From an uncultured Pseudomonadales bacterium (GTDB lineage Bacteria; Pseudomonadota; Gammaproteobacteria; Pseudomonadales; Cellvibrionaceae), in assembly GCA_947489425.1 (NCBI GenBank), contig CANLDL010000002.1, forward strand, positions 868,001 to 932,000: 64,000 bases of DNA. Direction: 5' to 3'. The translations under genes were made by a program, and so were the position numbers. The notes beneath the pieces were generated by a model. The model saw only the letters and a program-made list of their open reading frames with translations, was not told the DNA's origin and ran no database searches. Shown here in pieces: positions 10,966-22,513 of the stretch. Within the stretch, counting starts at the first letter, position 1, and the number at the start of each line of letters is the position of its first letter.

Positions 10966-12702
10966 TTATTCGCTACTGTCGGCTTCTATTCTTTTGGTAA
11001 TAATATATTGCTGAATAATAGATAATGTATTGTTTGTCACCCAGTAAATAACTAGCCCAACTGGGAACCATAAAAATAATAAGGTAAATCCAACTGGCAT
11101 CCACTTCATAATTTTTGCCTGCATTGGGTCAGGAGGCGTTGGGTTTAGTTGCTGCTGGATAAACATTGTGGCGCCCATCAGTAGTGGAAAAATAAAATAA
11201 GGGTCCATAACTGATAAATCGGTAATCCATAAAGCAAAGGGTGCGTGACGTAATTCAACACTTTCAATGAGTACCCAATAAAGTGCAATAAATACAGGCA
11301 TTTGTATCAATATGGGCAGACAACCGCCCATAGGATTTACTTTTTCCTTTTTATAGAGCTTCATCATCTCTTGAGACATTTTTTGCTTATCGTCTCCGAT
11401 ACGATCTTTTAGCTCTTTCATTTTTGGAGAGAGCTTGCGCATTTTAGCCATAGAGCGATAACTCATGGCTGATGGGTAGAAAAAGATTGCTTTAATAATA
11501 ATTGTCAAAACAATAATTGACCAACCCCAGTTACCTAAGTAGCTGTGCAAGAAATCGAGTAAATGGAAGATAGGTTCACCAATCCACCATAAAAACCCAA
11601 AGTCGATAGTAAGGTCTAAATGTTCGGCAATGGCTGCAAGATCGTCGATATTTTTTGGCCCAACATAAAACTGGGCACTGATTTCACCCTTTGAACCAGC
11701 CTCAACGACAGTCTCTGGGCTAACAAAACCCATTAAGTACATATCTTGATTTTTTAGCTTTTTAAGGAAGAAACGGTTTGTAGATTCTTGATTGGGTATC
11801 CATGCACCAGTAAAGTAGTGCTGTACCATAGAGACCCAGCCACCTTTGATGGAGAAGTCTTCACTCTTTTCTTCTAGATCACCAAAGGTTAATTTTAGAT
11901 ATTTATCTTCACTTGTTGTTGTTGCCGCACCATAAAAAGGACTAACACCAACACCCGAGTCTGCAGCTGCACTTGGCTCGTGACTATCTCTTTTAATTTG
12001 GCCGTATAGGTTTGCTTTCCAAGCTGAGTCTGACTGGTTATCAATTAAATAAGAAACTTTAATGTCATTTTTGTCAGCAAAGAAGGTAAAACGCTTAGTG
12101 ATATTGACCCCATTTTGATTAAGAGTTAAATCAACATTGAGAGATTCATCGCCTTCATTAAGTTCATAGCTTGCACTGGAAGATTCAAATAAAGGACGGA
12201 TACCCGCTTGAGTATCTGTACCATTGGGGCCAATAAGTCCACTTTGTGCAATATAGGTTGTTGATAGGGTTTTATCTAAAATAGTGAAGCCTTCCTCACC
12301 ATTTAGTGTCACTTTATGTTCTGGCAAAATAGCGCGAACAATGTCACCGCCTTTACGGTCAATAACAATATCTAGTGTCGATGTTTTAACTCGAATAGAG
12401 TCACTTTTGTTAGTGTTCGTTGCTGTTGCAAGAGTAGGTGTATCAGCAGCTTGAGTATTATTATTACTTATAGCGGTAGGAACATCTGATGCGTTCTCAA
12501 CAGGCGCTACAGGAATAGTCGCATCAATAGTGCTACTGTTGTTAGTTATATCACCTTGTGGCGTATCAACAGTTGAGACAATAGAGCTTTTATTTTCAGC
12601 GGTTGCCAGTGCTTTATTATCTTGAAATTGATTCCATTCAAAAAGAAGTATTAATGATAGTACTAATATTCCGCCTATATAGGCTGGTTTTTGCCAATCC
12701 AT
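10966..12702 (-). CDS. yidC: Membrane protein insertase YidC
   Basis: YidC inserts and folds inner-membrane proteins alone or with SecYEG; Fo subunit c is a known client in E. coli. The 578-residue protein has an N-terminal membrane anchor (about residues 8-24), a serine/threonine/asparagine-rich linker to about residue 105, and the large periplasmic domain. A C-terminal core of about five helices follows, starting near WWIGEPIFHLLDF and containing the conserved MGGCLPILIQMPVFIALYWV segment. The organisation is that of the gram-negative YidC family. Confidence 0.96.
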   Translation of the reverse strand: MDWQKPAYIGGILVLSLILLFEWNQFQDNKALATAENKSSIVSTVDTPQGDITNNSSTIDATIPVAPVENASDVPTAISNNNTQAADTPTLATATNTNKSDSIRVKTSTLDIVIDRKGGDIVRAILPEHKVTLNGEEGFTILDKTLSTTYIAQSGLIGPNGTDTQAGIRPLFESSSASYELNEGDESLNVDLTLNQNGVNITKRFTFFADKNDIKVSYLIDNQSDSAWKANLYGQIKRDSHEPSAAADSGVGVSPFYGAATTTSEDKYLKLTFGDLEEKSEDFSIKGGWVSMVQHYFTGAWIPNQESTNRFFLKKLKNQDMYLMGFVSPETVVEAGSKGEISAQFYVGPKNIDDLAAIAEHLDLTIDFGFLWWIGEPIFHLLDFLHSYLGNWGWSIIVLTIIIKAIFFYPSAMSYRSMAKMRKLSPKMKELKDRIGDDKQKMSQEMMKLYKKEKVNPMGGCLPILIQMPVFIALYWVLIESVELRHAPFALWITDLSVMDPYFIFPLLMGATMFIQQQLNPTPPDPMQAKIMKWMPVGFTLLFLWFPVGLVIYWVTNNTLSIIQQYIITKRIEADSSE

Positions 12703-12752
12703 CTTCTTGTTACCAATATTGAGTTGTTAGTGTATTTAATAAAAAGCTATAT

Positions 12753-13025
12753 CTAATTTTTATTATTAGCGGTAGGTGGTATTTCATCAATGCCGCCTTC
12801 ATGCCATGGGTTACATTTTGCTAATCGTTTTATTGTTAGCCATGTTGCCTTAATAAAGCCAAAGTGGGTATAAGCATCAATTGCATAATGTGAGCAACTG
12901 GGTGTAAATCGACATTGATTTCCAATCCAAGGACTCAGTACTAGCTGATAAGCTTTTAAGCACTTAATAGCAGCAACTGATAAACAGTTGCTTATACTGA
13001 GGCTTTTCGTTGAATTTTTTGCCAT
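12753..13025 (-). CDS. yidD: Membrane protein insertion efficiency factor YidD
   Basis: YidD is a small membrane-associated protein that assists YidC-dependent insertion. The 90-residue product shows the family core: YQLVLSPWIGNQCRFTPSCS, then YAIDAY, and CNPWHEGGIDEIPP at the end, with the conserved cysteines. The predicted ATG at 13025 gives about 12 more N-terminal residues than E. coli YidD and overlaps the end of rnpA by 34 bases. Overlap of these two genes is common, but a shorter start inside is possible. Confidence 0.93.
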   Translation of the reverse strand: MAKNSTKSLSISNCLSVAAIKCLKAYQLVLSPWIGNQCRFTPSCSHYAIDAYTHFGFIKATWLTIKRLAKCNPWHEGGIDEIPPTANNKN

Positions 13026-13396
13026 AGCTGATCAAGCATTTTATGGATAGTTGGATTATCAAGGTCTGCAAGCCCATTTCGGGACAGCACTATAGCATCT
13101 ATTGAAGGAAGTTGGTGCTGATTGTGGCGAAAACTTTCACGAATGATGCGCTTAATACGGTTTCGTTGAACAGCGAGTTTAATGTGTTTTTTTGCGATGA
13201 CTAAACCTAGTCTTGGTTTATCGATCTGGCTATCGCGAGCCAATATTAAGCAGTATTTATGGGAGGCTTTATAATCTGCACTTTCGAAAACCCAAGAGAA
13301 CTCTTTTTGATTAAGGAGTTTATTTTTTTTAGGCAGACAGAAAGATACAGGTAACGATGCGTTACTGCTTTTTTTATCAAGCGAATCTATATTCAA
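12992..13396 (-). CDS. rnpA: Ribonuclease P protein component
   Basis: RnpA is the protein cofactor of RNase P, which cuts the 5' leader from pre-tRNAs. The 134-residue basic protein contains the family RNR signature in KLAVQRNRIKRIIRESFR (about residues 73-90), plus RLGLVIAKKHIK ahead of it. The N-terminus has about 18 extra residues compared with the shortest homologues. It lies 59 bases after rpmH and overlaps yidD. Confidence 0.95.
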   Translation of the reverse strand: MNIDSLDKKSSNASLPVSFCLPKKNKLLNQKEFSWVFESADYKASHKYCLILARDSQIDKPRLGLVIAKKHIKLAVQRNRIKRIIRESFRHNQHQLPSIDAIVLSRNGLADLDNPTIHKMLDQLWQKIQRKASV

Positions 13397-13455
13397 GAAA
13401 AGTATTTCGATTGATCACTTATTCTTAAGAATAAGTGATCAATTAAAGAAAGGTG

Positions 13456-13590
13456 TTATGCCGCTAAAACTTTACGACCCTTAGCGCGACGTCGGGCTAA
13501 AATTTTACGCCCAGCCTTAGTTGCCATTCTTGCACGAAAACCGTGTGTACGCTTGCGTTTAAGTACGCTTGGTTGAAAAGTTCTTTTCAT
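13456..13590 (-). CDS. rpmH: 50S ribosomal protein L34
   Basis: This gene of only 44 codons reads on the minus strand from the ATG at 13590 to the TAA at 13456-13458. The product begins [20 protein letters not shown] and ends with an arginine/lysine-rich tail ([12 protein letters not shown]), which is unmistakably L34. It is the first gene of the leftward rpmH-rnpA-yidD-yidC group and marks the strand switch opposite dnaA. Confidence 0.97.
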   Translation of the reverse strand: MKRTFQPSVLKRKRTHGFRARMATKAGRKILARRRAKGRKVLAA

Positions 13591-14153
13591 GACAATGTCC
13601 TGTGACTATATATTTTGATGATGCAGTAAAAATATTGGCTATTTGCTCACTATACTACCTGATAATCTATCGATAGCCCTGACTAAAAATAATTTTAGGC
13701 AGCGGAACAAAAAAGAGGCGCGATTCTAAAGAATTATTAACTAAAAAGCAATCAAGAAAAGCACTTAACTGACAGACTTTTTGTAGATGGCTTAAAACCA
13801 AAGGTAGCCTGTAGTATATAAACTGCCATTATAGCAAACAAAAGCTATTAACTAACTGCATATCAACTTGTTTAAAACAGGTTATTAACATATTTATCAA
13901 CAAATGATTCTCTTTTGATCAATATCTTGTTTCTTGTTTTTAATGTTATTTTAGTTTTAAGTGTTTGATATTAATATAAAAAAAATATGTATTATAACTT
14001 ATCCAATAAAAACAAAAATAATTGTGGATAAGTGTAGCTATAATTTTATTAGGTGCGTAAAATGCACTTCCTCTTTTTTAAATGAGTCGATACTTCAACA
14101 AGTTAGCTTGTTTTCTAATTATAATAATATTGGTATTTATGGGAGAAAAGTCG
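13591..14153. other. rpmH-dnaA intergenic region; candidate oriC and dnaA control region
   Basis: This 0.56 kb gap between the divergent rpmH and dnaA is where Pseudomonas places oriC. It contains one perfect DnaA box on the minus strand at 14023-14031 (TGTGGATAA). One-mismatch boxes lie at 13882-13890 (TTATTAACA) and 13894-13902 (TTATCAACA), and a weaker one at 13999-14007 (TTATCCAAT). The 13920-13995 stretch is almost pure AT and could be the unwinding element. A TATAAT at 14039-14044, just after the perfect box, suggests a DnaA-autoregulated dnaA promoter, though I see no good -35. Gene orientation switches here. Confidence 0.55.
14023..14031 (-). promoter_or_regulatory. DnaA box upstream of dnaA (perfect TTATCCACA match)
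   Basis: The plus strand reads TGTGGATAA. It lies 8 bases ahead of a TATAAT (14039-14044) and about 125 bases before the dnaA start. It could serve both origin function and repression of dnaA. Confidence 0.6.
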
Positions 14154-15746
14154 TTGACAGGCGCTATTTGGGAGCAGTGTGTTAATTCGCTGGAACAAGA
14201 GTTATCCGCTCAGCAATTTAATACATGGATTAGACCCCTTACTACGCTATCCGATCAGTCGTCAGGCGAGTTTTGTTTGATGGCACCTAATCGATTCATT
14301 GCTGATTGGGTTAATGATAAATTTAAGCAACGTATTAATGAACTTATTTTTCATTATTTTTCTAACGCAGCGATTACACCGCCTGTTTCAGTATCTATAA
14401 AAGTAGCTACTCGTTCTAAGTCAGCCTTTGAAAAAGCCGCACCTCGAGTACAGCAAAGTATAAGTAATGTTAGTGATACTGCTCAAATAACTGGTTTTAA
14501 TGCTAATGCCCAAGGTGAGGCAATAAGGCAGACACCAGAGCAAAAATCCAATCAAGATGTGGAGGAATCAAATAGTTCGAATGCTACTCATAGACCAGAG
14601 CTAAAGAATAGTAATGAGCCTATTTCTAGGGTGGAAAAACCTGTTTCTTATGGTTTAGATGCTGATGTAGGTGAAAACAAACAGAGAATTCTCTCTGACC
14701 TTACCGTTCAGGGTGGGTTGCAGCATAGAACAGGTTTGAATAAATCCTTTACCTTTGAGAGTTTTGTTGAGGGTAAATCTAACCAAATGGGCTTAGCTGC
14801 TGCTCAGCAAGTTGTTGAAAACCCTGGTGAGTCATATAACCCGTTATTCATTTATGGTGGTGTTGGTTTAGGTAAAACACATTTAATGCATGCTGTTGGC
14901 AATGGCATGTTATCACGCAACCCCAATGCCAAAGTTGTCTATCTTCACTCAGAGCGCTTTGTCGCTGATATGGTGAAAGCGCTACAGCTTAATGCAATCA
15001 ATGATTTTAAACGCTATTACCGATCAGTTGATGCTTTATTAATTGATGATATCCAGTTCTTTGCAGGTAAAGATCGATCTCAAGAAGAGTTCTTTCATAC
15101 CTTTAATGCGCTATTAGAAGGGAATCAGCAGATAATTTTAACTTGTGATCGCTACCCTAAAGTTATTTCAAACTTGGAGGAGCGTCTTAAGTCTCGTTTT
15201 GGTTGGGGTTTAACTGTTGAGGTTGAACCACCAGAGCTTGAAACACGGGCGGCTATTTTGCTTAAGCGTGCAGAGGAGATAAAGACAGATTTACCCTACG
15301 AAGCTGCCTTTTTTATTGCGCAGCGTGTACGCTCTAATGTCCGTGAGCTAGAGGGAGCTTTAAAACGAGTAGTTGCTAATGCATCATTTACGCGCCGCCC
15401 TATTACGGTTGATCTTGTTAAAGAGGCATTAAAAGACTTATTGGCACTACAGGATAAGCAAGTTAGTATCAGTAATATTCAACGTGTTGTTGGTGAATAT
15501 TACAAAATTAAGGTGGCAGAGTTTACCTCTAAACGCCGAAGCCGCTCTGTCGCTCGTCCACGCCAGGTAGCGATGGCGCTTTCTAAAGAGCTAACCAATC
15601 ACAGCCTTCCAGAAATAGGCGATGCCTTTGGTGGTAGAGACCACACGACGGTTCTACATGCTTGTCGTAAGGTAAAAGAGTTATGTGCTATTGATGCCGA
15701 GATCCAGCAAGACTGGAAAAACCTACAACGCTTGCTAACCACCTAA
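14154..15746 (+). CDS. dnaA: Chromosomal replication initiator protein DnaA
   Basis: DnaA binds DnaA boxes, melts oriC and loads the helicase. Domain I begins [21 protein letters not shown] long, poorly conserved domain II linker follows, then the AAA+ domain with Walker [14 protein letters not shown], and the DNA-binding signature [14 protein letters not shown] near the C-terminus. I chose the TTG at 14154 because GGGAG lies 8 bases ahead and the protein then starts exactly where DnaA homologues start. The in-frame ATGs at 14082 and 14139 lack a ribosome site, and the former adds a spurious hydrophobic stretch. At about 530 residues it exceeds E. coli DnaA (467), mainly through domain II. 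Confidence 0.95.
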   Translation: MTGAIWEQCVNSLEQELSAQQFNTWIRPLTTLSDQSSGEFCLMAPNRFIADWVNDKFKQRINELIFHYFSNAAITPPVSVSIKVATRSKSAFEKAAPRVQQSISNVSDTAQITGFNANAQGEAIRQTPEQKSNQDVEESNSSNATHRPELKNSNEPISRVEKPVSYGLDADVGENKQRILSDLTVQGGLQHRTGLNKSFTFESFVEGKSNQMGLAAAQQVVENPGESYNPLFIYGGVGLGKTHLMHAVGNGMLSRNPNAKVVYLHSERFVADMVKALQLNAINDFKRYYRSVDALLIDDIQFFAGKDRSQEEFFHTFNALLEGNQQIILTCDRYPKVISNLEERLKSRFGWGLTVEVEPPELETRAAILLKRAEEIKTDLPYEAAFFIAQRVRSNVRELEGALKRVVANASFTRRPITVDLVKEALKDLLALQDKQVSISNIQRVVGEYYKIKVAEFTSKRRSRSVARPRQVAMALSKELTNHSLPEIGDAFGGRDHTTVLHACRKVKELCAIDAEIQQDWKNLQRLLTT

Positions 15747-15752
15747 AGCCCT

Positions 15753-15782
15753 TTATAAAAAGCCTAACAAATCTGTTATAAT
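15753..15782 (+). promoter_or_regulatory. Possible dnaN promoter with extended -10
   Basis: An extended -10 element TGTTATAAT ends at 15782, about 105 bases ahead of dnaN. The -35 position (around 15753-15758, TTATAA) is poor, which is tolerable with an extended -10. An 8-base inverted repeat, ACTTGTTA (15797-15804) and TAACAAGT (15843-15850), lies between the promoter and the gene. Confidence 0.4.
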
Positions 15783-15887
15783 CCAACGAAATTAAGACTT
15801 GTTATAGTTATCTGTAAGTAAGTACTTGCATACAAATAGCTGTAACAAGTATCTGTATATTGAGTCTAATAAAATAAGAGAAAATAC

Positions 15888-16994
15888 ATGAAATTTACAG
15901 TTAAGCGTGATGCTTTATTGGGCCCTCTTCAATTAGTTGCTGGTGCAGTTGAAAGACGGCAAACATTGCCGGTATTAGCAAATATATTATTAGTATTAAC
16001 GGAAGATAATCTATCACTCACGGGTACAGATTTAGAAGTTGAAATTGTCGGTAGGCTTAATGTTGAATCAGTAACTGATATTGGTGAAATTACGGTTCCT
16101 GCTAGAAAGCTACTAGATATTTGTCGCTCTCTTCCAGATGATGCGACAATAGAAATGACGCTAGATGAAGATCAGCGGCTTTTAGTTAAAAGCTCTCGCA
16201 GCCGTTTTATTTTGTCGACGCTACCGGCCAATGATTTCCCTTCTACAGAAACAACAATAGGTGATGTTCAGTTTTCCTGTGCCCAGTTTTTAATTAAACG
16301 GCTTATTGATAGAACATCATTTGCAATGGCTCAACAGGATGTTCGTTATTATCTTAATGGTATGCTTTGGGAAGCAGAGAACAATATTTTAAGATGTGTT
16401 GCAACAGATGGCCATCGTTTGGCTATGTGTACCCGAGAAATAGATATTGATGTACCTAATAAGACCCAGGCCATTTTGCCTCGCAAAGGTGTGGTTGAAT
16501 TATCTCGGTTACTTAAAGAAGATGACGCAACAGTTAACGTGACCTTGAGTGGTCACCATATTAGAGTGGAAGCAAATGACTATACGTTAACCTCTAAGTT
16601 AGTTGATGGTAAATTTCCTGATTATGAACGTGTTCTTCCTAAAGGAGGAAGTAATATACTATTAGGTGATAGAGCTGAGCTAAAACAAGCCTTTGGTCGC
16701 ACAGCTATTTTATCTAACGAAAAATACCGAGGTGTTAGATTAACCCTTGCAGACGGTATGTTAACGATTGTTGCTAATAACCCAGAACAAGAAGAAGCAG
16801 AAGAGCAGGTTGTTGTTGATTACAGTGGTGATAAAATTGAGATAGGTTTTAATGTTAGCTACTTACAAGATGTCACTAATGTAATTTCTACAGACAATAT
16901 TAAGTTAACCTTATCTGATGCCAATAGTAGTGCATTAATAGAGGAGCCTGAGTCTGGTGATTCTGTTTACGTTGTTATGCCAATGAGATTGTAA
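15888..16994 (+). CDS. dnaN: DNA polymerase III subunit beta (sliding clamp)
   Basis: DnaN is the ring-shaped processivity clamp of the replicative polymerase. The 368-residue product, close to the E. coli length (366), has the N-terminus MKFTVKRDALLGPLQLVAGAVERR, the LPVLANILL segment, the central ATDGHRLAMC motif and the typical C-terminus ending in VVMPMRL. The three repeated clamp domains are complete. It lies 141 bases after dnaA and ahead of recF in the standard order. Confidence 0.97.
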   Translation: MKFTVKRDALLGPLQLVAGAVERRQTLPVLANILLVLTEDNLSLTGTDLEVEIVGRLNVESVTDIGEITVPARKLLDICRSLPDDATIEMTLDEDQRLLVKSSRSRFILSTLPANDFPSTETTIGDVQFSCAQFLIKRLIDRTSFAMAQQDVRYYLNGMLWEAENNILRCVATDGHRLAMCTREIDIDVPNKTQAILPRKGVVELSRLLKEDDATVNVTLSGHHIRVEANDYTLTSKLVDGKFPDYERVLPKGGSNILLGDRAELKQAFGRTAILSNEKYRGVRLTLADGMLTIVANNPEQEEAEEQVVVDYSGDKIEIGFNVSYLQDVTNVISTDNIKLTLSDANSSALIEEPESGDSVYVVMPMRL

Positions 16995-17041
16995 TTGATT
17001 ATAGTCTTTATTTGTATTTACACTTCCCGTTAGCCGCTTTT

Positions 17042-18148
17042 ATGTCCTTACTCAAGCGGCTTCAGATTACGAGCTTACGAAACCTCGATGAGGTTTCAAT
17101 CTCATTGTCCCCAACGATTAATATCTTTTACGGCCAAAACGGTAGTGGTAAAACAAGCCTGTTAGAGGCGGTTGCTTTGCTTGGTCTAGGCCGTTCATTT
17201 CGTAGCCATAAAATTAGGACAATTATCGAACATACAAAATCTGATTTGACGGTTTTTGGTGAATTACTTAAGGGAAGCGATAAAGTAACAATAGGTATTC
17301 AGAGAGCTCGATCAGGGAAAAATATAATTCGAGTTAATGGTGAGAATGTCCAAACGGCTATTTCTTTAGCTCAAGAATTACCTCTCCAAATAATTAATGC
17401 CGATGCTTTCTTGCTTTTAGAGGGTTCCTCTTCTCAAAGAAAGCGCTTCTTAGATTGGATGGTGTTTCACGTGAAACCAGAGTTCGCCAGTGCATGGAAG
17501 CGATTACAGAGAGTTATTAAACAGCGGAATAGTGCGCTTAAGCATGATAAAATAAAGTATTCAGATATCGCACTCTGGGATCAAGAATTTATAGCCACTA
17601 GCAATATAATAAATCAGTTAAGAAAAGATGTTTTAACTGATTTTAAAGATAGCTTTTATAATGGTGATAACAATTTAAGTGATCTTGGTTTTGATGTAGA
17701 TATTAGCTATAAAGCGGGTTGGAACGAAGAAGAAGATTTTGAGGGAATATTGAAATCTAGTTTTGAAAAGGATGTGCGTTCTGGTTATACAAATTATGGT
17801 CCGCATAGAGCAGATTTAAAGTTTAAAGTTGGCCTACAATTAGCCTCGGATGTGTTGAGTAGAGGGCAAGAGAAATCATTAATATGTTCTTTACATATTG
17901 CTCAAGCTTATCTTTTTTCAAAGAAGACTCATAAGCAATGTGTTTTTCTTATTGATGACTTACTTGCTGAGCTAGATATTGATAATGCAAAAAAATTATC
18001 GTGGGCGTTGATTAAACTTAAAAGCCAGGTATTTGTTACTGGTATATATAAAGATAATTTATTGTCTATTTGGAACAATCCAAATAGTAAAGAAGCAGAA
18101 AATGTAAATATCAAACTGTTTCACGTGGAACATGGAAATGTTCAATAA
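17042..18148 (+). CDS. recF: DNA replication and repair protein RecF
   Basis: RecF is an SMC-like ATPase that with RecOR loads RecA at single-strand gaps. The protein has the N-terminal MSLLKRLQITSLRNLDEV, Walker A YGQNGSGKTSLLEAV, the signature region LSRGQEKSLICSLHIAQ and Walker B CVFLIDDLLAELD. I chose the ATG at 17042 (about 368 residues) because it matches the family start; an ATG at 17012 would add ten residues, and neither has a clear ribosome site. The coding sequence contains two parS-like sites, the second ending only 16 bases before the end of the gene. Confidence 0.95.
   Translation: MSLLKRLQITSLRNLDEVSISLSPTINIFYGQNGSGKTSLLEAVALLGLGRSFRSHKIRTIIEHTKSDLTVFGELLKGSDKVTIGIQRARSGKNIIRVNGENVQTAISLAQELPLQIINADAFLLLEGSSSQRKRFLDWMVFHVKPEFASAWKRLQRVIKQRNSALKHDKIKYSDIALWDQEFIATSNIINQLRKDVLTDFKDSFYNGDNNLSDLGFDVDISYKAGWNEEEDFEGILKSSFEKDVRSGYTNYGPHRADLKFKVGLQLASDVLSRGQEKSLICSLHIAQAYLFSKKTHKQCVFLIDDLLAELDIDNAKKLSWALIKLKSQVFVTGIYKDNLLSIWNNPNSKEAENVNIKLFHVEHGNVQ
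17463..17478 (+). promoter_or_regulatory. parS-like ParB loading site (15/16)
   Basis: The sequence TGTTTCACGTGAAACC matches the palindromic parS consensus TGTTTCACGTGAAACA at 15 of 16 positions. It lies inside recF. Because parA and parB are in the same window, a functional site near the origin is expected. Confidence 0.8.
18117..18132 (+). promoter_or_regulatory. parS-like ParB loading site
   Basis: The sequence is TGTTTCACGTGGAACA. Its complement, TGTTCCACGTGAAACA, is a complete match to the degenerate consensus TGTTNCACGTGAAACA. It lies at the 3' end of recF, about 640 bases after the other site. Confidence 0.85.
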
Positions 18149-18165
18149 AAATACTGTTAGTTTAG

Positions 18166-20631
<2,466 letters not shown>

Positions 20632-20661
20632 ATGAAAAACTATTCCTGAGTTTAAAAATTA

Positions 20662-20686
20662 AAAAGCCAGCTTTAAGCTGGCTTTT
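20662..20686 (+). terminator. Rho-independent terminator after gyrB
   Basis: An 11-base stem AAAAGCCAGCT / AGCTGGCTTTT with a 3-base loop (TTA) ends in a T run, about 30 bases after the gyrB stop codon. It closes the dnaA-gyrB transcription group. Confidence 0.9.
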
Positions 20687-20804
20687 CTGTATAAAAAACA
20701 ATCATTTTTGTGATTTTTAATTATAAGTGCCTAGTTTTTAGCGGAACCAGAATTATTGATTATACTTAAATAAGTGGGTCCTTAACTTCAACTCTTGGTT
20801 AAAA

Positions 20805-22451
20805 ATGCAACAAATAGATATTATAAAGATTTACGAGAAAAAGCGCTGTTTAGTTATAGATGACTTAACAGAGGTTCGAGCATCCTATAAAAGGATGCTT
20901 AAATCCTTTGGTGCGCAACATATTGATACGGCAGCTAGTGGCGATGAGGCCATGCAAAAGTGCGAGGCCAATCAATATGAGCTTATATTGTGTGACTATA
21001 ACCTTGAAGAGTCTAAGGATGGCCAGCAGGTATTGGAGGAGCTACGCCATAGAGGTCTGCTTAAATATACCACTTTGTTTATTATCATTACGGCAGAAGT
21101 TTCTCGTGAAATGGTACTCGGTGCCATAGAAAATCAGCCCGATGACTACATTACTAAACCTATTTCACAACAAACAATGAGGCTACGTGTCGATAGGGCG
21201 CTATTGAAACATGAAGAATTGCTAAGTATAAAAATTGCTATTGATGATAAAGACTATGGTAAGGCAATTGAAAAGTGTAATGAAAAAATAAGATTAAAAA
21301 GTAAATATGCATGGGATTGTATTCAATACAAAGCGCAGCTATTTTTATTGATAGGCAACTATAGTGAAGCTAAAAAAATATACGAATCTGTCTTAAGAGA
21401 TAAAACATTAATTTGGGCCCAAATTGGACTAGCCAGAACGTTGCTCAAGAAAGAAGACTATAGTGACATAGAAGCACTGTTAGCGGAGATTATCGAAAAC
21501 GATCATCGCTATATCGAAGCACATGATTTGTTATCAGAATATTATGAGAAAACAAGAGAATATCGTAAAGCCCAAGAATCGACACAGGTAGCAACACAAT
21601 TATCGCCAAAATCTATTTTACGCCATCGTCGTTTAGCTGAGATGGCAGAAAAAAATAACGATGAAGAAACTAGCCTCGAAGCTTACGAGGAGGCTATTCG
21701 TTGGAATCATAACTCCTGTTACGCGCAGGCAGAAGACTATCTTGCATTAGCACGAAAAACCGTTAGCCTGACTCGAGAGTTAAAAAATGATAAAGCAAAG
21801 GAAAAAATTAAAAAAGCATTGGCAATGCTCGAGCGTATGGTGCGCCGCTTTCCAGGCAAAAAAAATGAAATTAAATCAGCATTTATAGAAGCTCAGTTAT
21901 TATCAAATTTAGGAAAACTCGATTTAGCAAAAGCAAATTTACAAGCAGCAGAGGAAGAATTTGAAAAGCTAAGTTTAAAGGATATTGATGTTAGACTCGA
22001 TTACGCACAATCACATATGATGATTGATAATAAGAAAAAAGCTTATCAAGAGTTGCATGCCATTTATAAAGAGAAAAAGGACGATGAAAAAGTAGTACAA
22101 AGAATAGATAGCATCAGCGATGAACCAATTACTCGCGCAGGTAAACAATGTGCAGCAGAGTTAACTCATGAGGGTATCGAAGCTTATCAAAATAAAGATT
22201 ATGATTTATCGCTAAAAATATTTACTGATGCACGAAACATGTTCCCAAGGCACATTGGTGTAAATTTAAATATGATCCAAGTTATTTTAGCTAAGACTGA
22301 AAGCGAAGGAAAAGACAAAGAGATGTACGAGCATACAAAAGTTTGTCTAGACAATGTTGGTGCTATAGAGGCTGATAGTAAATACTATGAACGTTATCAG
22401 CTTTTATCAAATCAATACAATGAAGTATTCGCAGAATTTGTTAGTCAATAA
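20805..22451 (+). CDS. Response regulator with REC domain and tetratricopeptide repeats
   Basis: The N-terminal 130 residues are a phosphoacceptor receiver domain: acidic pair Asp19-Asp20, phosphorylation site Asp64 in LILCDYNL, Thr96 in IITAE and Lys118 in DYITKPIS. The remaining roughly 400 residues are helical, with tetratricopeptide-like repeats (for example KTREYRKAQESTQVATQLSP and GIEAYQNKDYDLSLKIFTDA). There is no DNA-binding or enzymatic output domain, so output is probably protein-protein interaction. No histidine kinase gene is nearby. It stands alone between the gyrB terminator and the convergent aroE. The exact role is unknown. Confidence 0.88.
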   Translation: MQQIDIIKIYEKKRCLVIDDLTEVRASYKRMLKSFGAQHIDTAASGDEAMQKCEANQYELILCDYNLEESKDGQQVLEELRHRGLLKYTTLFIIITAEVSREMVLGAIENQPDDYITKPISQQTMRLRVDRALLKHEELLSIKIAIDDKDYGKAIEKCNEKIRLKSKYAWDCIQYKAQLFLLIGNYSEAKKIYESVLRDKTLIWAQIGLARTLLKKEDYSDIEALLAEIIENDHRYIEAHDLLSEYYEKTREYRKAQESTQVATQLSPKSILRHRRLAEMAEKNNDEETSLEAYEEAIRWNHNSCYAQAEDYLALARKTVSLTRELKNDKAKEKIKKALAMLERMVRRFPGKKNEIKSAFIEAQLLSNLGKLDLAKANLQAAEEEFEKLSLKDIDVRLDYAQSHMMIDNKKKAYQELHAIYKEKKDDEKVVQRIDSISDEPITRAGKQCAAELTHEGIEAYQNKDYDLSLKIFTDARNMFPRHIGVNLNMIQVILAKTESEGKDKEMYEHTKVCLDNVGAIEADSKYYERYQLLSNQYNEVFAEFVSQ

Positions 22452-22473
22452 AATCCAAAGAATATCTCGTAGG

Positions 22474-22513
22474 CTTTAGTGATAAATTTTAAAAGCTCAA
22501 TTTATCACTAAAG
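22474..22513. terminator. Inverted repeat between convergent genes (probable bidirectional terminator)
   Basis: A perfect 15-base stem (CTTTAGTGATAAATT at 22474-22488, complement at 22499-22513) with a 10-base loop sits between the REC-TPR gene and the convergent aroE, and overlaps the aroE stop codon. There is no clear T run after either arm, so terminator strength is uncertain. Confidence 0.6.

Noticed and set aside
13961..14185. 74-codon plus-strand frame in the rpmH-dnaA gap
   Set aside because: AT-rich random-looking product, no Shine-Dalgarno, and it runs over the DnaA box and dnaA start in another frame.
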